A stretch of DNA of 64,000 bases from Acanthococcus lagerstroemiae (Eukaryota > Arthropoda > Insecta > Hemiptera > Eriococcidae): assembly GCA_031841125.1 (NCBI GenBank), contig CM063112.1, positions 17,138,603-17,202,602 on the forward strand, in the 5' to 3' direction. The notes beneath the pieces were generated by a model that did not search any database, was not told the DNA's origin, and was given only the letters and a program-made list of their open reading frames with translations. Below are positions 26,601 to 41,600 of the stretch, piece after piece (the first letter of the stretch is position 1; every line of letters begins with the position of its first letter). The position numbers and the translations under genes were made by a program.

Positions 26601-29600
26601 GGCAAGCTATGAGCCACTCGATTTCTGCTATTGATACGAGTATGTAACTTTGAAAGTTGTACAAAATAATTCTGACACTGAAAGAAACGTGGAAAAACTT
26701 CACAGGGTAGAAGGGAAAGGGTAAAAATTTCAGTGATGGGTAGATAACGATATAGGAGAACGGGTTCCGGGGTAATTTGCATCTTTTCAGTTCGGTAAAA
26801 GTGTTGGAAAATCTGTATTTTCTCCCATAAGGGCTATATTCATGCACGCCAAGGTACAAAACTTCATTCTCAACTCCCTTTATTTAAGGGGCAGTTCCGA
26901 AAAAACTGCGAAGTAACTTTTTAGAGTAAAATCAAGTCGAGAATTTTTTTCATCTCAACAAAATTAATGAACGTCATAATGTCATATCGCTCAAAACATA
27001 TTAGTAATAAGAAATTTGAGTAGAAGGCCAAATTTTTCATGTCCATACGTCTATCTGTGTTTTTTTATCATCACTTCTTGCAAAAACTTGTTGATATTTT
27101 TACGCAGCTAAGTCCAAAACTTGAACATAATAATGATGAAATAAAGGAAATAAGATCAGTTCAATGTTTTATACATATATGCAGGCCCATATCCACGGGG
27201 GAGGGGGCAAGCTGGGGCTGGGCCCCCCTAGGCAAAGATACCACCATTAAAAAAATCATCATTATGCTGAACGAGAAAGAAAGAAGGGATGAAGAGATTA
27301 ATATTACAGAAACATTTTAAGATTTAGAACAAAAACTTGGTTAACTAATTTGGGACTCTAGGGGGCCCGGGGGCGAGAGCAAAGTAAGATTTTCAAGGGA
27401 GAAAAAAGTTAATGATTGAGAGGTATATTTTCTTAAATCACCGATATTAGAGGACTGTTTTATGAAGGTGAAATTGCTAAACTCGAGCGAAAATTTTTCG
27501 AAAAAACGTGTTTCAAAGACGAAAAATTGCTCTTCTCTGCATATTTTACATTCAATTATAAGTGTCTTGGGGGGAATTCGCCCCCTTCGCCCCCTCCCAT
27601 TGGCTACACCACTCCTCTTGGAAATTTTCATATTATATACTATGTGTATCCTTAAGCCCACCCTGGTGAACAGTCAGCACCCCCTATCGCAGATGGCTGA
27701 CTACGGGCCTGCATATTTGAAAAGTTTATTTCATCTATACGATGCCACTTCGTTTTTTTTCAAAAAGTTTAATTGTTGAAAAGTGTTGGCGAATTTGTAA
27801 TTTAGTCTCGGTTATACAAATAATAGAGGCTAATAACAATGCCACACATCAAAATCTTTAATTTAGTCATCATTTTCGGCAACTTTTATCAAAAAGACAT
27901 TAGCTGACTAAGCCCTTGCCAAAAAGCTCCTGTGGGCCTACCTGGCTATTGGAAAAACCAAAAATGGGCCAAATCCGTAAAGCTAGATTACCACATTAAC
28001 ACCCTCTGACTTTTTTTGTGTGTGTGGGGGGGGGGGGGCACTAACCAAATTGTTGCAATTACCAGAATTGTTGCAATCGTCCAGACATTTTGGGCAGATG
28101 TCGAAAAATTATAAAAGACCATTTGTATGTAAAATCCACTTTAGAGTAATTTTGGTTGAAACATTTTTTACTTATGATCATAAAAATCAATTTATGAGGC
28201 GCTGTTTCACTCCCTAGAGAATTAAGCTCCAGTGAGATTCCTTGGGATTTTTAGGTCGTTCTTCAGTATGCCGTACTTACTAACGACACCAAAATTCAAC
28301 TTTGCAACATTTATGTCGAACTTAGTGTCTTTTTCACTTAATTTTCCTGGACTACCAATCAGCACATAAATAAAAGAAATTGAAATATGTTTTTGATAAT
28401 AAGGTGGAGTTGGCCAGAAATTGTTTGTGCGGGGATAGTTTACAGTCGCTTTGCCCGCGGTTTTGTTAAGTTAGTTTTCCTTCTCTGTGCCGAAGAGTGT
28501 GCAGCCCTGTAACCATAGTTCGGTTACTAGCCACGTGTTTCACAATGTTGAGTAAGCTATCCATGATGTGCACATGTACAGACCAATATCTTGCTGATCT
28601 GTTGGTAATACGCCCTGCGATTGTAATGCCTTGTTCGTGTGAACTAACTGGGGTCACAGGATACGTTATGTTTTTTTTTGTTTTTTATTTTATTTAATTT
28701 TACTTACTGCGTTTAATCCTTTATTAAAAGAAGATATATTTTGTTTCACTTTCTTTTTTCACAAACTTTTTTATAATTGACATTCTGTATTATTTAATAC
28801 AATAAACCAATCAATCGTCCTAAGAAAACCTTGGCAAATGTAATGAAACTGATAGCAGAAGTAATTGGCGTTCATAGCCTCTCAAGTTTAGTTCCTACCA
28901 AAAGTGGAAAACGTCTCAAAAAAACAAAACAAATTTAAACCTCATAAAATATTACAAAATACATCTCTTTACACCAGGTCGAAATAAAATCGGTTTAATT
29001 TTTTAGAGGGGGGGGGGAAGAGATAATCATCTTAGAAAAATGGGTGGCGTGCTCACCCGCAGACACCTTATTTATCGATTCACTGTCGAAAATGCAATAT
29101 TGGAGGACTGTTTTACCCCGTAAGGGAAATGGTCTCAAAAAAGTTGTGAAAAAATTATTCATAACACATGTTCGTATTTCATGTTCTAATTCTGCTGTAC
29201 TAGCCACAGACTGCTGCTGCGTTGTTTCCTCATCCATTACCAGCCACTTCTTGTTCCAGTTAATTTACAATACTCTACCAACCTGTTAGGGAAGCAGATA
29301 CATTTCCGCTGCATTGTTTCCGCAGTTCTCACCGCCAACTAGAGTTGAACCACTTGCCAGGCGGTATAAGAGATGTCAACTATATAAGGCGATGCACCCC
29401 AGAGGAGAAGACATTCTATTACTAGCAAAGCTCGAGAGAAAACGTTTAAAGGAATATTTTACGTTCATTATTCTAAACAAATAAGATAATAAGACTGACA
29501 TACCTCTGATGAGTTTTAGATACATTTACAACATGTTTGAGAGATCAAATAAGTGTATATAGCTACAAGAAATTAGAACATTATGACAGGCTGCATGCCA

Positions 29601-32600
29601 AGTTAAAAGGATGCAATCGTCGCGTTGATGTCAGAAATAAAGGGGGTTCGATGATGATTGAAAAAAAGTAGCTGATCACTTTGTCAATCACATCACTATT
29701 TTCTGTTTACACTTAGTATATTTTCAGTATTACCAGGTGGGAAGACAGATGTTTTTAATAATAGTACCCAATAAACACATATAGTAACTGCACGAAATAT
29801 GAAAACGGAGTTTCCACTGAAATTAGGTTAAAAACCGTCGCGTCAATAAATTATTTACACCATTTAACCTGTAAAACGAATGATGCCAAAAAAAAAATAT
29901 CCGCGTATATTGGCTGTTACTAGCATTTGAAATCTTTTATTTGCATCATAGTTTACACATGGACAAGAAAAAGAGAGAACAAAACTGGAAACAGTACACA
30001 TTACGATACAAAATAATTCTGGAGTCGTCTTTAATTTTTTCTCTTTACAAATGAGTAAGTAGAACTATTTATAGGAAAACTGACACGTTTGGAAGAAAGA
30101 AAAAAAAATGTAAACGCTGAAGTGCCGTTTGAAAGTTTATGTTCTGAAGATCGAAAATGCCTACGATGTGAAAGCAAAAACAAAATTTTGGACGAAATGG
30201 TTCGTTGATGCGCTGAGGTATTTCTACGTGATACACAATTAAAGCGTTACGCTCAGAGCTCGTTGAATGAGGATGAGCCAAAAGTTGCAAGTCCGGACGA
30301 AGTCTTGGCTTCGCAACCGCGGAAACGAAAAATAATGCACACGATTTCGTGATAGCTCGAAAAGGATTTAAGAAATCCGATTCGAACTGTCACCATTTCG
30401 AAGAAGAAAGCGGAGGGAGATTCAATTGTGGCACGGCTCGAGGATGTGAGAACGTCATCAAGGATTTGAAGAGAGAAAATGGAGGATAAAATGTGGAAGA
30501 AAAGGTAGCGAAAAAAGTCAAGAATTTAAGCAGAATTTAGAGAAATGACACGTCGGTCAGCCTAGTCTGTCTCTCCTTCTTACATTGACTTCTCATGGAA
30601 ATGACAAACTATGCTAACCGAAAATGTCACATGACTATCCATGCACTGAGCCTGCCAAATGGTATTCGAGACTGCTTACATTTGCGCAACAAATCAACAC
30701 TAATTAGCAAAAACTAGACTTTAAACCAGATATGACCTCAGCCGATAACAAAATAAAAACACACACGTCCCTTTCTCAAATTCACTAAAAAGGGCTTATC
30801 GGAAAGTGGCAAAGAGACTTTCGGTAATTATTCAAAAATTTACTTTCGAATATGGAATGTCAGTGCACTAATTTATTTGCAATGGAGACAGGACTGTAGC
30901 AGAGCAAATTTATTGAGGAGCGGGAATCAAAATTTCCCCAACTGGTGGCAGTAGCGTATATACGATGAAATCATGGGGGGATGGGGGGTTTAACTTTTGA
31001 TTTTGAGGGTATTCCTTTAAAAAAATAATAAAAAAATAAGGGTTTTAATATTTTTTAGAGCTTTTTTAGCCATGGGAGGGTTTGAACCCGGAAACCCCAC
31101 CCCGCATAAATACTCCACTGACTGGTGGAGCGAAAAAAAACAAAAATTTCCATCTGTTTAGAAAAAAGAAATTCTTCAAATGCATGAATTTGCCAACTGA
31201 GCACTTGAAGTTGCCAATTTGCGAACTCAGAATGATGATGGGATGGGGAATAACCGTCCCAACGGCTATGTCCTTGGGTGGGGAGTAAAAACGGTTCTCT
31301 TGAATCTGGTTCAATTTTTGCCACCATTGATATTACGGGATTGGTTGATAGAATTAAGTTCAAAAATTGAATATTCTCAAAGTAATGAGAAAATCAACTG
31401 TGATTTCATTTTCAAAATTCACTAAAATAGTGCTAGAATAGTTCAGGGCTTTTCATTTAAAAGAAGAGAAATACCTTTTGGATATTAGTTCAGCACAAAA
31501 GATTTGAGGGTACGTATGTGAATACAGTTTACTAACATGCTATTATGATTATAAAGGGGGAAAACATTTAAGCGGCATTCCATCCCCCCCCCCCAGGAAA
31601 AAAAGATAAATAAATAATTGCCACTACTTTGTTAGTCAATATGTGAGGGATGGTTATATATTTTCAAAGGCCACTTCAGGGTTATTAAGAACTAAGATCA
31701 GTGTTTGGTGGATGCCAAAGTGGCTCCCCAGACACCGCACCGCTGGCCCCGGAAAGAACAAAGATCAATGCAAGCAACATGGCAATACAAAACACCCTAT
31801 CGTTCCAAAGTTATCAGCCAGCGAAAGTGTAATTTTTTGTTGGGGGGGGGGGGAAGTCGTTATGGAATACCCTTTGTTAATTTTGTACACCCCTCCCGAA
31901 CTTGTAAATAACTGATGTTCGGCCCATGAATTTTACGTATTATGTGCCTAAGATTATCACTCCAGACAAGTACTCTAACTTAGCAACCAACCTAAATAAT
32001 TAGACTAACTTGAAGTTAGTGTTTTTGCTAAGACTTTGGAAACAACAGACACTACTGGTATTCTAACAGTGAACAAAGAATGCGACTTCAGACGACCATT
32101 TTATAGCTCACAATAATTATAGAATAGCTCCTCATCGCCAAAAACCAATTTTCGGCTTGGCTTCATCATATCAACGTTTGAGAACCTCTCTAACTTGGAA
32201 AATTCTACGTTAGGAGGAGGGGTTTTTCATGTCAAGGTCCTGTGATCACTGCTTTGCCATAGTACTTAGCAACTTCATTTGAGAACTGAGCTCAAAGTTA
32301 TCATTCCAAGCACTACTTTGAGAATACCTAAAACTATTAGTATTGGGGGGGGGGGGTAAATAAGAGAGAGGAAACAGGAACATGTTCCTCCTTCAAAACC
32401 TCAAAAAACACTGAAATTTATTGATTTTCTCAGCTCAAATAGTTGAAAAACCAAAAAAATGTTCATTCGAGAATTAGACTCTAGGTTAATATTTTGATCA
32501 CAACTTTGGGAAGTTCTGACACGAACAGGATGAAAGATAGAACGTAGGTTAACAGGACTTCCCCCCTTCTCTTCATAGGCGGACTTGGCAGGGGGCTACG

Positions 32601-35600
32601 AAGCCAGGGAGCTAAGCTCCCTTCAGAGGGTGGATTTAATCCCACTAAAAATTTTTGAAAATACATTAAAAATCTATTATTAGCGGGGCTAAAATTTTTG
32701 GACGGAATAGCCCCTCTAGCCCTTCAGACCTTACAACTGAAAACCGCCTATGCCCCCTCCTAGTTATGAAAACAACTACTGCTTTCCAGCATGAAAATTC
32801 AGAGTTTAATACTGAAGCCACACTTTGAGGATCCCTAATTCCTTAATTGTGTATTTAGCGGTGTTTAATTTGAAATGCTTTTCACGAAACATATCTCACA
32901 ATTCTGTGGACGTACCCGCTACTAAAGATGAGGCATTTGTTACCTAACTTCCTGACTGGCTACTGGAGCGAGGAAGGACTTGTTACCTAAATTCTTGATG
33001 TATTAAGAAAATAAGTAGAAGAGACTGAAAGTTCTTCAACGAGAAATGCTTCGGTCCTGATTTCAGGAGCTTACAGAGCACAGGAGTGACTTTTCCGATG
33101 AGAGGACTGATTTTAAATACTCTAAAAAAATTACAGGAATATTGAGACCCGCAAGAAAAAGTCCTCCAAGATAAGGCCGTGTTCAAAATTTTTACGGAGG
33201 TAGGGCCCAATATAGGTGGAAACCATTATTCTTCAAAATTCTGACGTCAGAAATCTCTCTTTCTCAAAAGAAACACATAAAATTTGAGAATTGTGATAGA
33301 AACTTTCAGAATACATTTCTTGCCGTCACCACCTGCCTGCGTCGCCACGCAAGGTGAGGAATGAGTGAAGAGGAAGCGCGTCCGGCTGTGGGGGACCTGA
33401 ATTCCAGGCTAGTGCTCTAGGAGCGCGAACTTCGGTCAGTAGGGAACATGGGGTGGCCCTTGCAGGGCGCGTGCACCAGAAGCGGCACGGCGAAATGGGG
33501 GCTCGGGCAGGCCTTAAAGCGCTCCTTCGGCCACTGATGCGATACTCGAAAGGGTAGTATCTGGGGCCGGGGGTGCGGTGTCTTAGGGGGCACGTTGGCA
33601 TGCGTGTATCGCCATACGTCCCACCACACCACAATACATTTCTTTTAAAAGGTCTTTCATCGTCCCTTCCCCACGACCTGACTGGAACATTTTCAGTGTT
33701 GGCATGCTAAAAGAAATTTTTTTTATTTTATCAGTCAGTAAATTATTCCATCTTTGGAATCTCTTTGTCGGATACATTCAAGCCAACTGCAAGAGGATCA
33801 AAGAGGAGACTGCTTCCCTCACGCTTCACGTATTTAAAGAACAAAAATATCAATTCTATACAAATTCCCATGGGCATGATTCGAATAATATTACAAAAAA
33901 GTGAATGCTTGACACCGCAAAAGACTAACCAAGGTCATATCTGGTGGATGGATACGGGACATCAAGTGTTAACATCACGAGCATCAACTTCATTCAGCAA
34001 TTAATAAAAGCTTCGTATTGATTACGAATTGGAGATTTTTGTTTGCTTTTTACGTCGGGGGAAAAATTACAAAATAAGCAGAAGCAGAAACGTAGTGCTC
34101 TAACTACGTCCGTTGGTATACGAGATCATCATAAGATGAAACAGGATTGCTGGCTTTAAAATCAAAATTCGTGTTACAGGTTAATGGTAAACAGTGAATT
34201 AATACCAATCGCGACGTTTTTCCTCACGTTAAGTGTTACACTAATATTGCAAAACTTTCATTAAGTTTGCAGAACTGCGAATCTGTGGAATTCGCTAAAT
34301 AGTCGTATACAACTCCTAGTAAGTCACGTAGATGCAAGATTTAAAGGATGAAACCCAAGAACAAATATTAATAAACAGAATGTGACAGGTCATTATTATT
34401 TGAAAATTTGACCCAGATTAGCTGAATATCTCTACCTCTTCTGCAGCTAAACTTTAGATTTAGTTGTAACAATACGGACATGTTGCGTAGGTAATAACCA
34501 AGTGTTGTTGCATTAATGGAAAGGAATTACCTTACTTCCAGTACAGTGCACTCCATAATTACAGGCATACACTGCCTATACTACAGCCTTCGCTATATTA
34601 GAATTTCCAGCCTTGATAGAAATCGAGCAATTAAGCACGATTAAGAATGTACAGAGAGAAAAAAATGGACGATTAATTATACAAGATTATGCCAGTTTCA
34701 GTTCACATTTGAAACCAACTACAGAGCAGTACTTAAGGGAAAAGTTTCAAGTAAATGCAGACAGTACATCTGCAGATATGTAAGCTTGCATGCATATATA
34801 AGCAAAGTTTATGGGTCGTTTTTACACTCATAACGCTTGACGCGGTAAGAAAAATCTGGCGCCCAATTACGACCACTCGACTAACGTGATAAAGTTGTGA
34901 CCTTGGAATATATCGACGTGACATAGCCAATTATGCCGATTCTTTGTCACTGCTTTATCGAGTGCTCCGGAGCAGTCGACAATGATGATAAGGGTGATAT
35001 AGTTAATTTGGTCGTAATATGTATTCCTTATCACGCTACCATTTATCACGTTAGTCGAGTGGTCGTAATTGGGCGCCAGCAAGAAAAAGTGCGTTTAAGG
35101 CGCCTTTTACAGGAAGAGATTTTTCGAGAAAGTCATCTTGAAACATGCCTACTCAAGACAAACTACCTAGCATCAAAACCACAGAACAATTTAAAACTAT
35201 TAGTGCCATTAAATGGATCAAAATACTACCGTTTAACAACTGGAAGTATCAGACAAGGCGCACGTTTGAGTGTCTCATACAACACTACTGGTAATTCCTG
35301 CTACTTTTAGTACCTGTTATTAATTTTATCTAATTTATTTTGATGTTTCAACTTGCAGTGTTACGCGCTCCCATCAAATTAACAGTTCACATGGAATCAA
35401 CTCTTGTACACCAATCTCTTCATGTTTAAGATGCCACCGAGTAAATTAAAAAATCATTTGGTTAGTGAAACACAAAGGTTAGTAGAAGCACCATCACCAA
35501 TACAATGAAACAATAATCAAAATAGTATTTTGCCCAACTGAAAGGAATCAACGGCTGATACCTATAAAGGCAAATTCAGCATTTACAATACAAATGAACT

Positions 35601-38600
35601 GTTCTATCTTTTAATTATTTGTCAGTCCAAAATTCGTACTTTGCACTAAGATACTCGTATGTAGGTAAGTATATACACGACCTCCTGCATTGATTTTATA
35701 ACGTCGATGCTACAAGTATTTTTTGTAATAAGAAATCGAAAACTTAATCATGCAATATAGCTTTTAAAAAATAAAGAAGGTGAAAAAAATGAAGGAAATG
35801 AAACGGTAGAGCACCTTATAATACTATACACAATTCCTTGTAGACGCTGAACTTAGCAATAGCACATCCCAAAAATGTTTAGTATGCTAGACTGCTTTGT
35901 TTAGCGTCTACGCTGCAATCAAGCACATTCCATCTTATTATAGTAGGTACAATAAGAATAAAAATAAACATTTAATCATGAATGCGAACATAGCCTCCAC
36001 CACCTCTAGTTAATAGCATTCAACTTTCCCATTTGCGTGATACAAGAAGAAGATGCTCATGCATTTACCGTGAATGCGCACAATCCGTTCGGCACAGGCT
36101 GGCCACCAAACTTCACATTCAGGGTATAGTCTCCCGGCTCTGGTAATTTGTAGTAAATAGAAAACGTTCCATCATCATTGTCGACCACCTTCACGTCAAT
36201 ATCTCTGTATCAACAAGAGTACATTATTTCAAATTCAAGAAAAAATTCCCGTTATAGATTATAAAATAATAGGTACTAGGTACCTATAGGTATACTGTAG
36301 AACAGATCAATGCGAAGTTGAGAGTGTACAAGCAGTGTATCACAGTGAAAAAAAAGAACCGGTATTTCCTTTCATTTTTCAGATTATTGTGATGTAGAAA
36401 CAAATTACAACTAGTGTAAACTGGGGTAACGTCGGATTTGTGAGAGAACTCCGGACATTGCCAAAATTGGAGTAACACTGGGTTACATGCATTATTTCTT
36501 CATTAACCAGGGTGTCAAATAAAGGCTGAGACTGTATCTGCACTGTCATGTGGTCAAAAACGATACTCCATTTAAAATACACTGAGCGCTTCTGGACTCG
36601 GCATCTAGCATTCTAGCGGCAGGGATTGTTACTATGACAATACTTAGCATTGTGCTTACCAACATTAGATAGAGTGAAAACACACACAATGAATGAAATA
36701 CATGTAGTACCAAACCCTGCCACCAGGATTTTCATAACACTGGAGTTTCCAGCATTGGTAGTTCAGTGTATTTGCGCCGCATGACCAATTCTCGTTTCAC
36801 AAAACAGACTGGAAAGAAAGTGGCGGTTGTTCTTACCTGTTTCCATATAGAGCCCTACCTCCTGATACATTCATAATTGAAATATAATACCTATCTCGAG
36901 AAATGACCGAACACCTACAGCATACTGTATGATATGTTATCAAGTTATCATTATTTTGTGTTCATAAAGGCTCGGGAAAGCTTCGTTTCATCCTCCATCT
37001 TTGATACGCACACAATACTACAGACAAAAGCCTGTACGATCAAGACCGGATACGATTCTTGACAGATGTCCCTTATAAGGTGGGTCGGTACAAGCATATA
37101 TATTCTTTCAAGTAATTTTCCAATATCTCAGCTAGGTACTTCTGCCCATTACTTGTTAAATCGTTTTGGTATTATTTTGAATACGTACTTTCCATTAACG
37201 GATTTGATCCTGCAGGTAACTTTTCCTAGTCCAGCTTTCTTGGCATCAACAGTAAATTTCTGTTCTTCGTGACTTCTGAGTACAGCATTGTGTATGGACG
37301 GAATATGACAATCATTTGCCTGCAGTAAACAGGCGAAAATATAAATATTTGGAACAACAATAAAATACATAGGTGCTCCTTCCAGCGTTGGTTCTGCAAC
37401 TTCATTGAATGTTATAATATGACTAGGTAAAATCTCAGCCTACAGTTCTCAATGTACTAGAAAGGATGCATGAATTCGAATACGTATTTTGATCAGTAAT
37501 TTCACTCTATCGTCTCAAATTTTTGAGCTCAAGTTGCAGTCTCTCATTTTTACGCTAAGATGTTTACACTCCTGGAAGAGTCATCGCCAATACTCACCGA
37601 ACCGGTGGCATAAGCCTGTACATGCAAAGGCGATAACGGCACATTCTGGCCATTGAATTTAACTGGTATTGTGTACAGTCCACAATCATCAGGAGTGAAA
37701 TTAACTTTATATAGGCCATCACCGTTATCAATTAGCTTACATTTTCTGGGTTCACTGTCCGGCCCCTAAAACATAAGACATCGTTGATTACGTTCGCTGG
37801 ATTAATACTTACTATTGCAAGTATCTAAAACGCACGAATCAGAATTCTTACCAAAATTTGAACATCTGGACTGCCGATTCCAGCTTGAGAAGCGTCAATT
37901 GTAAATTCTGTTGGCATAGATGCCAAAACGCCCCCTTTATGCGTAGAAACAGGACCGACTAGCTTTACTTTGTCGGGTTCTACTTTTGGTCGTACTTTCA
38001 ATTTGAAAGGACTAAAGAAAGAAAAAGAGTTGTACCTATGTAGTCATTTTCAAACAAAATTGCCTCGTTTTAAAGTATAAGGGTCGCCGCAGCTGCTTAC
38101 CTTTTTGGAATTGGTTCCCCGTTGTACAAAACTTTAGCAGTGACAATAGTACCCTCGGTGCCGGCCACATAAACGACATCATAGGTTCCGTCGCCGTTAT
38201 CATAGACTTCGGGTTTTGGTTCCAGTGGTCCTGTACGAAACAAATCTTATAAATTACTCAAAAAATTTCAAAGATACCCTATATCACAATGAACTATTAG
38301 CCTCCCTAATTTGTTGTAAGTCTTCCATCTCTTCCTTTTTGGAGGCCGAGATAGCAGACATACAATTGTATACAGAGTACAGACCCAGGGACTTTTGTCT
38401 AGCTTGATTGTTAATACTGCTATTCTGTCATGATTATTCTTATTCATAAGAATATCGATTGTATCAAGTGCGGAGATGAGTCATTTTCAAACTCATATCG
38501 GTGCCGAGACGCATTCGCTACGCTCGTGTAGCTGCTGCACTGATACCCCTTCGAAAATGACTCATCGCATTTGATATGAAGATAGTTATTGCAAGCCTGT

Positions 38601-41600
38601 GAAGATGAAAGTGTTTCGTAGTTTTCCCATGTATGAGGCTAAATTTCCCGCTTCGCCTCCTCTCCAATATAACAATGAGTATATCAAGAGCAAATTTCAC
38701 CTCACTTTTAAGCGAAATCCTCATCGTACCTCTATGTCAGATCCGTTCTGCTGACATAGTTCAATTATACCCTCTATTCTCGAGCTACATAGTACATACT
38801 CCCTCTCCAAGTGGCATAATTTTCTTTCCAGCGACTTGATTTAATTTTTCTTTTCTTTTTTGAATACATAAATGTAGTTTTTCTACCCTCACTCAATATT
38901 CAGCGTATGGGACCTAACGGAACCTCCTTAGCCTCAAGTGATACGATGTTTTGAAGAATCTTGAAAATTCTCTGACATTTCTGCAAGAGTCTTCAAGAAA
39001 TTTTGAAGAGTCTTGTTGGATTTGAAGGAAGTCTTAGCAGACCTGATATAGTCTTGGACGAGCCCAGAAGAGGGTTAATGAATCTTGAACATGTCTAGAA
39101 GAGTGTTGAAGATTCTTAGCTTCTTTGAAAGAATCTTAATAGTTTTTAAACATGTTTGCAAGACTCGCAAAGAAATTTCGAAAACTTTTTTGGGATCTGA
39201 AGGAAAGTATTCAGAAGTTTCAGTAGACCTGGAATTATTTTTGGCGAGTCAGGAAGAGGGTTAAAGAGTCTTCAGCATGTCATCTAGGAGAATCTGGAAG
39301 AGCGTGAACATGACTGGAAGAATCTCGAAGATATACTCAGATTCTTGAAGAAGTATTAAAGAATTTGATTAATACTGCATCGGCATACGATTATCGCATC
39401 ACTTCACGTGTTCACGTCGCTACAGGCTTCCGTTCATAGAAATTAAATTGGTGGGCGTAACATCCTCCATTTGCATTCTGCGATAAATATTAGCTTACCA
39501 AAGATTTGGGAACAGGGACGAAACTATGGGGGGTGAAACAACGCCCTCTCCAAATAATTTGCGCAATCGGCGAATCTTACGACTGTTCATTTGAATTTTT
39601 CATTTTTTATGAATATTTGTTTGTTTGTTTTTTTCCAATTAAAAAATATTTCGATTAAAAAACTGGCAAATTTTTATTTTTTTTAAATTTGGCCGGCGAT
39701 TTTTTAGTTCCAAATATATTTGTCGGCAAATTTTACTTCTCCACCTTCCCAAACTGAAACTCAAATTTCGTTTCGGAAAATGGAGTACCCTGGACTCCTG
39801 TCAGAGACTAGTCAGTCAAAAGCTGAAGGTTTCAAGCTTAGTATCGAACGTTATCTGAAAGGTTGAAAGAAAGCTGAAACGTGGAAGACATTTCGAAAAT
39901 CTGACTGTCGGTAGCAAACGTTTAATTTCGAATTTCAATGACCATTCTGTTTCTACTAGATTCTCTGTTTGACCTATTAGAGCCTGAAATTTGAGTAAGT
40001 TGAACATTTTATTAAAATCTAAAAGTTGAAAACAAAAGACTTTTCCAATTTCACAAGCTGAATCCGATAGTAAATGTTCTGTTGTTTAATTTACAAGTTT
40101 TGGTTCTGGGAAATACAGTAGGGAAATATAGTCTGGAACAAAAGTCAAAACGTCACGGGTTTTTCCCATAAGAACGAAAGGCAGCTTGTGGCACTGATTC
40201 CTCCAATCCGATCAACCTAAAACTTTGTATAGGTTTCTTTTTTCTTATTTTTTTTGTTGATTTTATTGGAAAAAATTTAGGAGATGAATCAGAGGAAATT
40301 CAGGAAAAAAAAAAATACCATCAAAAGAGTAAATAACGACCACCTTATTGTGTACAGGCAGTTGTGTGTTCCTCTCAAGTATTCCTATAACATCCTTTTA
40401 GCTTACACCCCGAGACTAGGGTATGCTCATGTGCGCAAATGTGAGTGCTTGTGAGACAAGGTTCCAATCTGCATCTGCAGAGACGAAACTATGGGCAGGG
40501 GGGGTGAAACACCCGCCCCCTCCAATAATTTGGCAGTCGGCAAATTTTGAAACTGTTCATTTGAATATTTCATTTTCTAAGAAAAAATACTAAGTAGCAA
40601 AATTTATGAATAAAAAAGACTTTTCACCCGAAGGGCCATGGGACGTAGTATTTTCGGAATCAGAAAAAAAGACAAAGTGGAAATATCCACGATAAGGGCC
40701 AAAACTAGACTGACGGATATCGGGGAGGAGGTGGAAAAAATGCAAATGGAGATGTGGAGGTCACATTTCTAAGAAGTCGAGAAGGGCCCATGAAAAAGGG
40801 CACTTGAAAAAAAAAATTGTAATTCATTCTTCAGTTGTTGAACTCATTTCAAGTTAATGTTATCTCATTGTAGAAGAGCGTGCTTGGCACATTTCCTATG
40901 GATGTGATTTATTGGCACGGCGAAAATAGACTAAAATCACGGGAAATTGAAGTTTTTAACAGGATAAAAAATCTTTTCCACCAACATGTAGAAGTCGATA
41001 CGGCAGAAAGAATTTAATTAATAAGCAAAGCCTGTTTTACTTTCGCCGGACACACCCTCGTTCGCGCTTTTTTGACCTAACAGCACAGTCTTCGCTTTTG
41101 GTGGTGGAGCAACTAACTTTAGCCGCGGATCTGCATACCCAAAGTAGGCTTGCAACTAACATTTTTGAAGAAGTATGTGCAAGTACAGTTACAGTTTTTG
41201 ACGTCATATTCATTGATGGTAGTGGTCTACATGCCATATAGGGGTGATTCTCCGAAAAATGGACAATTCAACGTGGACAAAAACAAAAAAAAAGAGGTTC
41301 CCTTTTCAATTTTTTTTCGTTGAAATCGATACTAAGGGTATTGAAAAACCATATTCCGGTACCGGCCACGCTTAAATTTGATGGGGGGGGGGGGTAGAAA
41401 AAATGGTCGTCCACGTTGAAAGACAAATTTTTCACGTTTACATAGTGTGATAAGATGAGGCTGTACGATCACACAGCGGCACCGTGGGTTACAATCTCAC
41501 GGATCACGGTTTTATGAAGTACCAAAAATTCATCTAGGAAAGTAGTCTCTGCAAGAAAAAGATTTGAAGGCTGTTTCTACAGACTGCTTCTAAGTGTCGA

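Noticed and set aside
34867..35310. ORFs over the 34.9-kb MITE on both strands
   Set aside because: They are translations of the terminal inverted repeats and adjacent intron.
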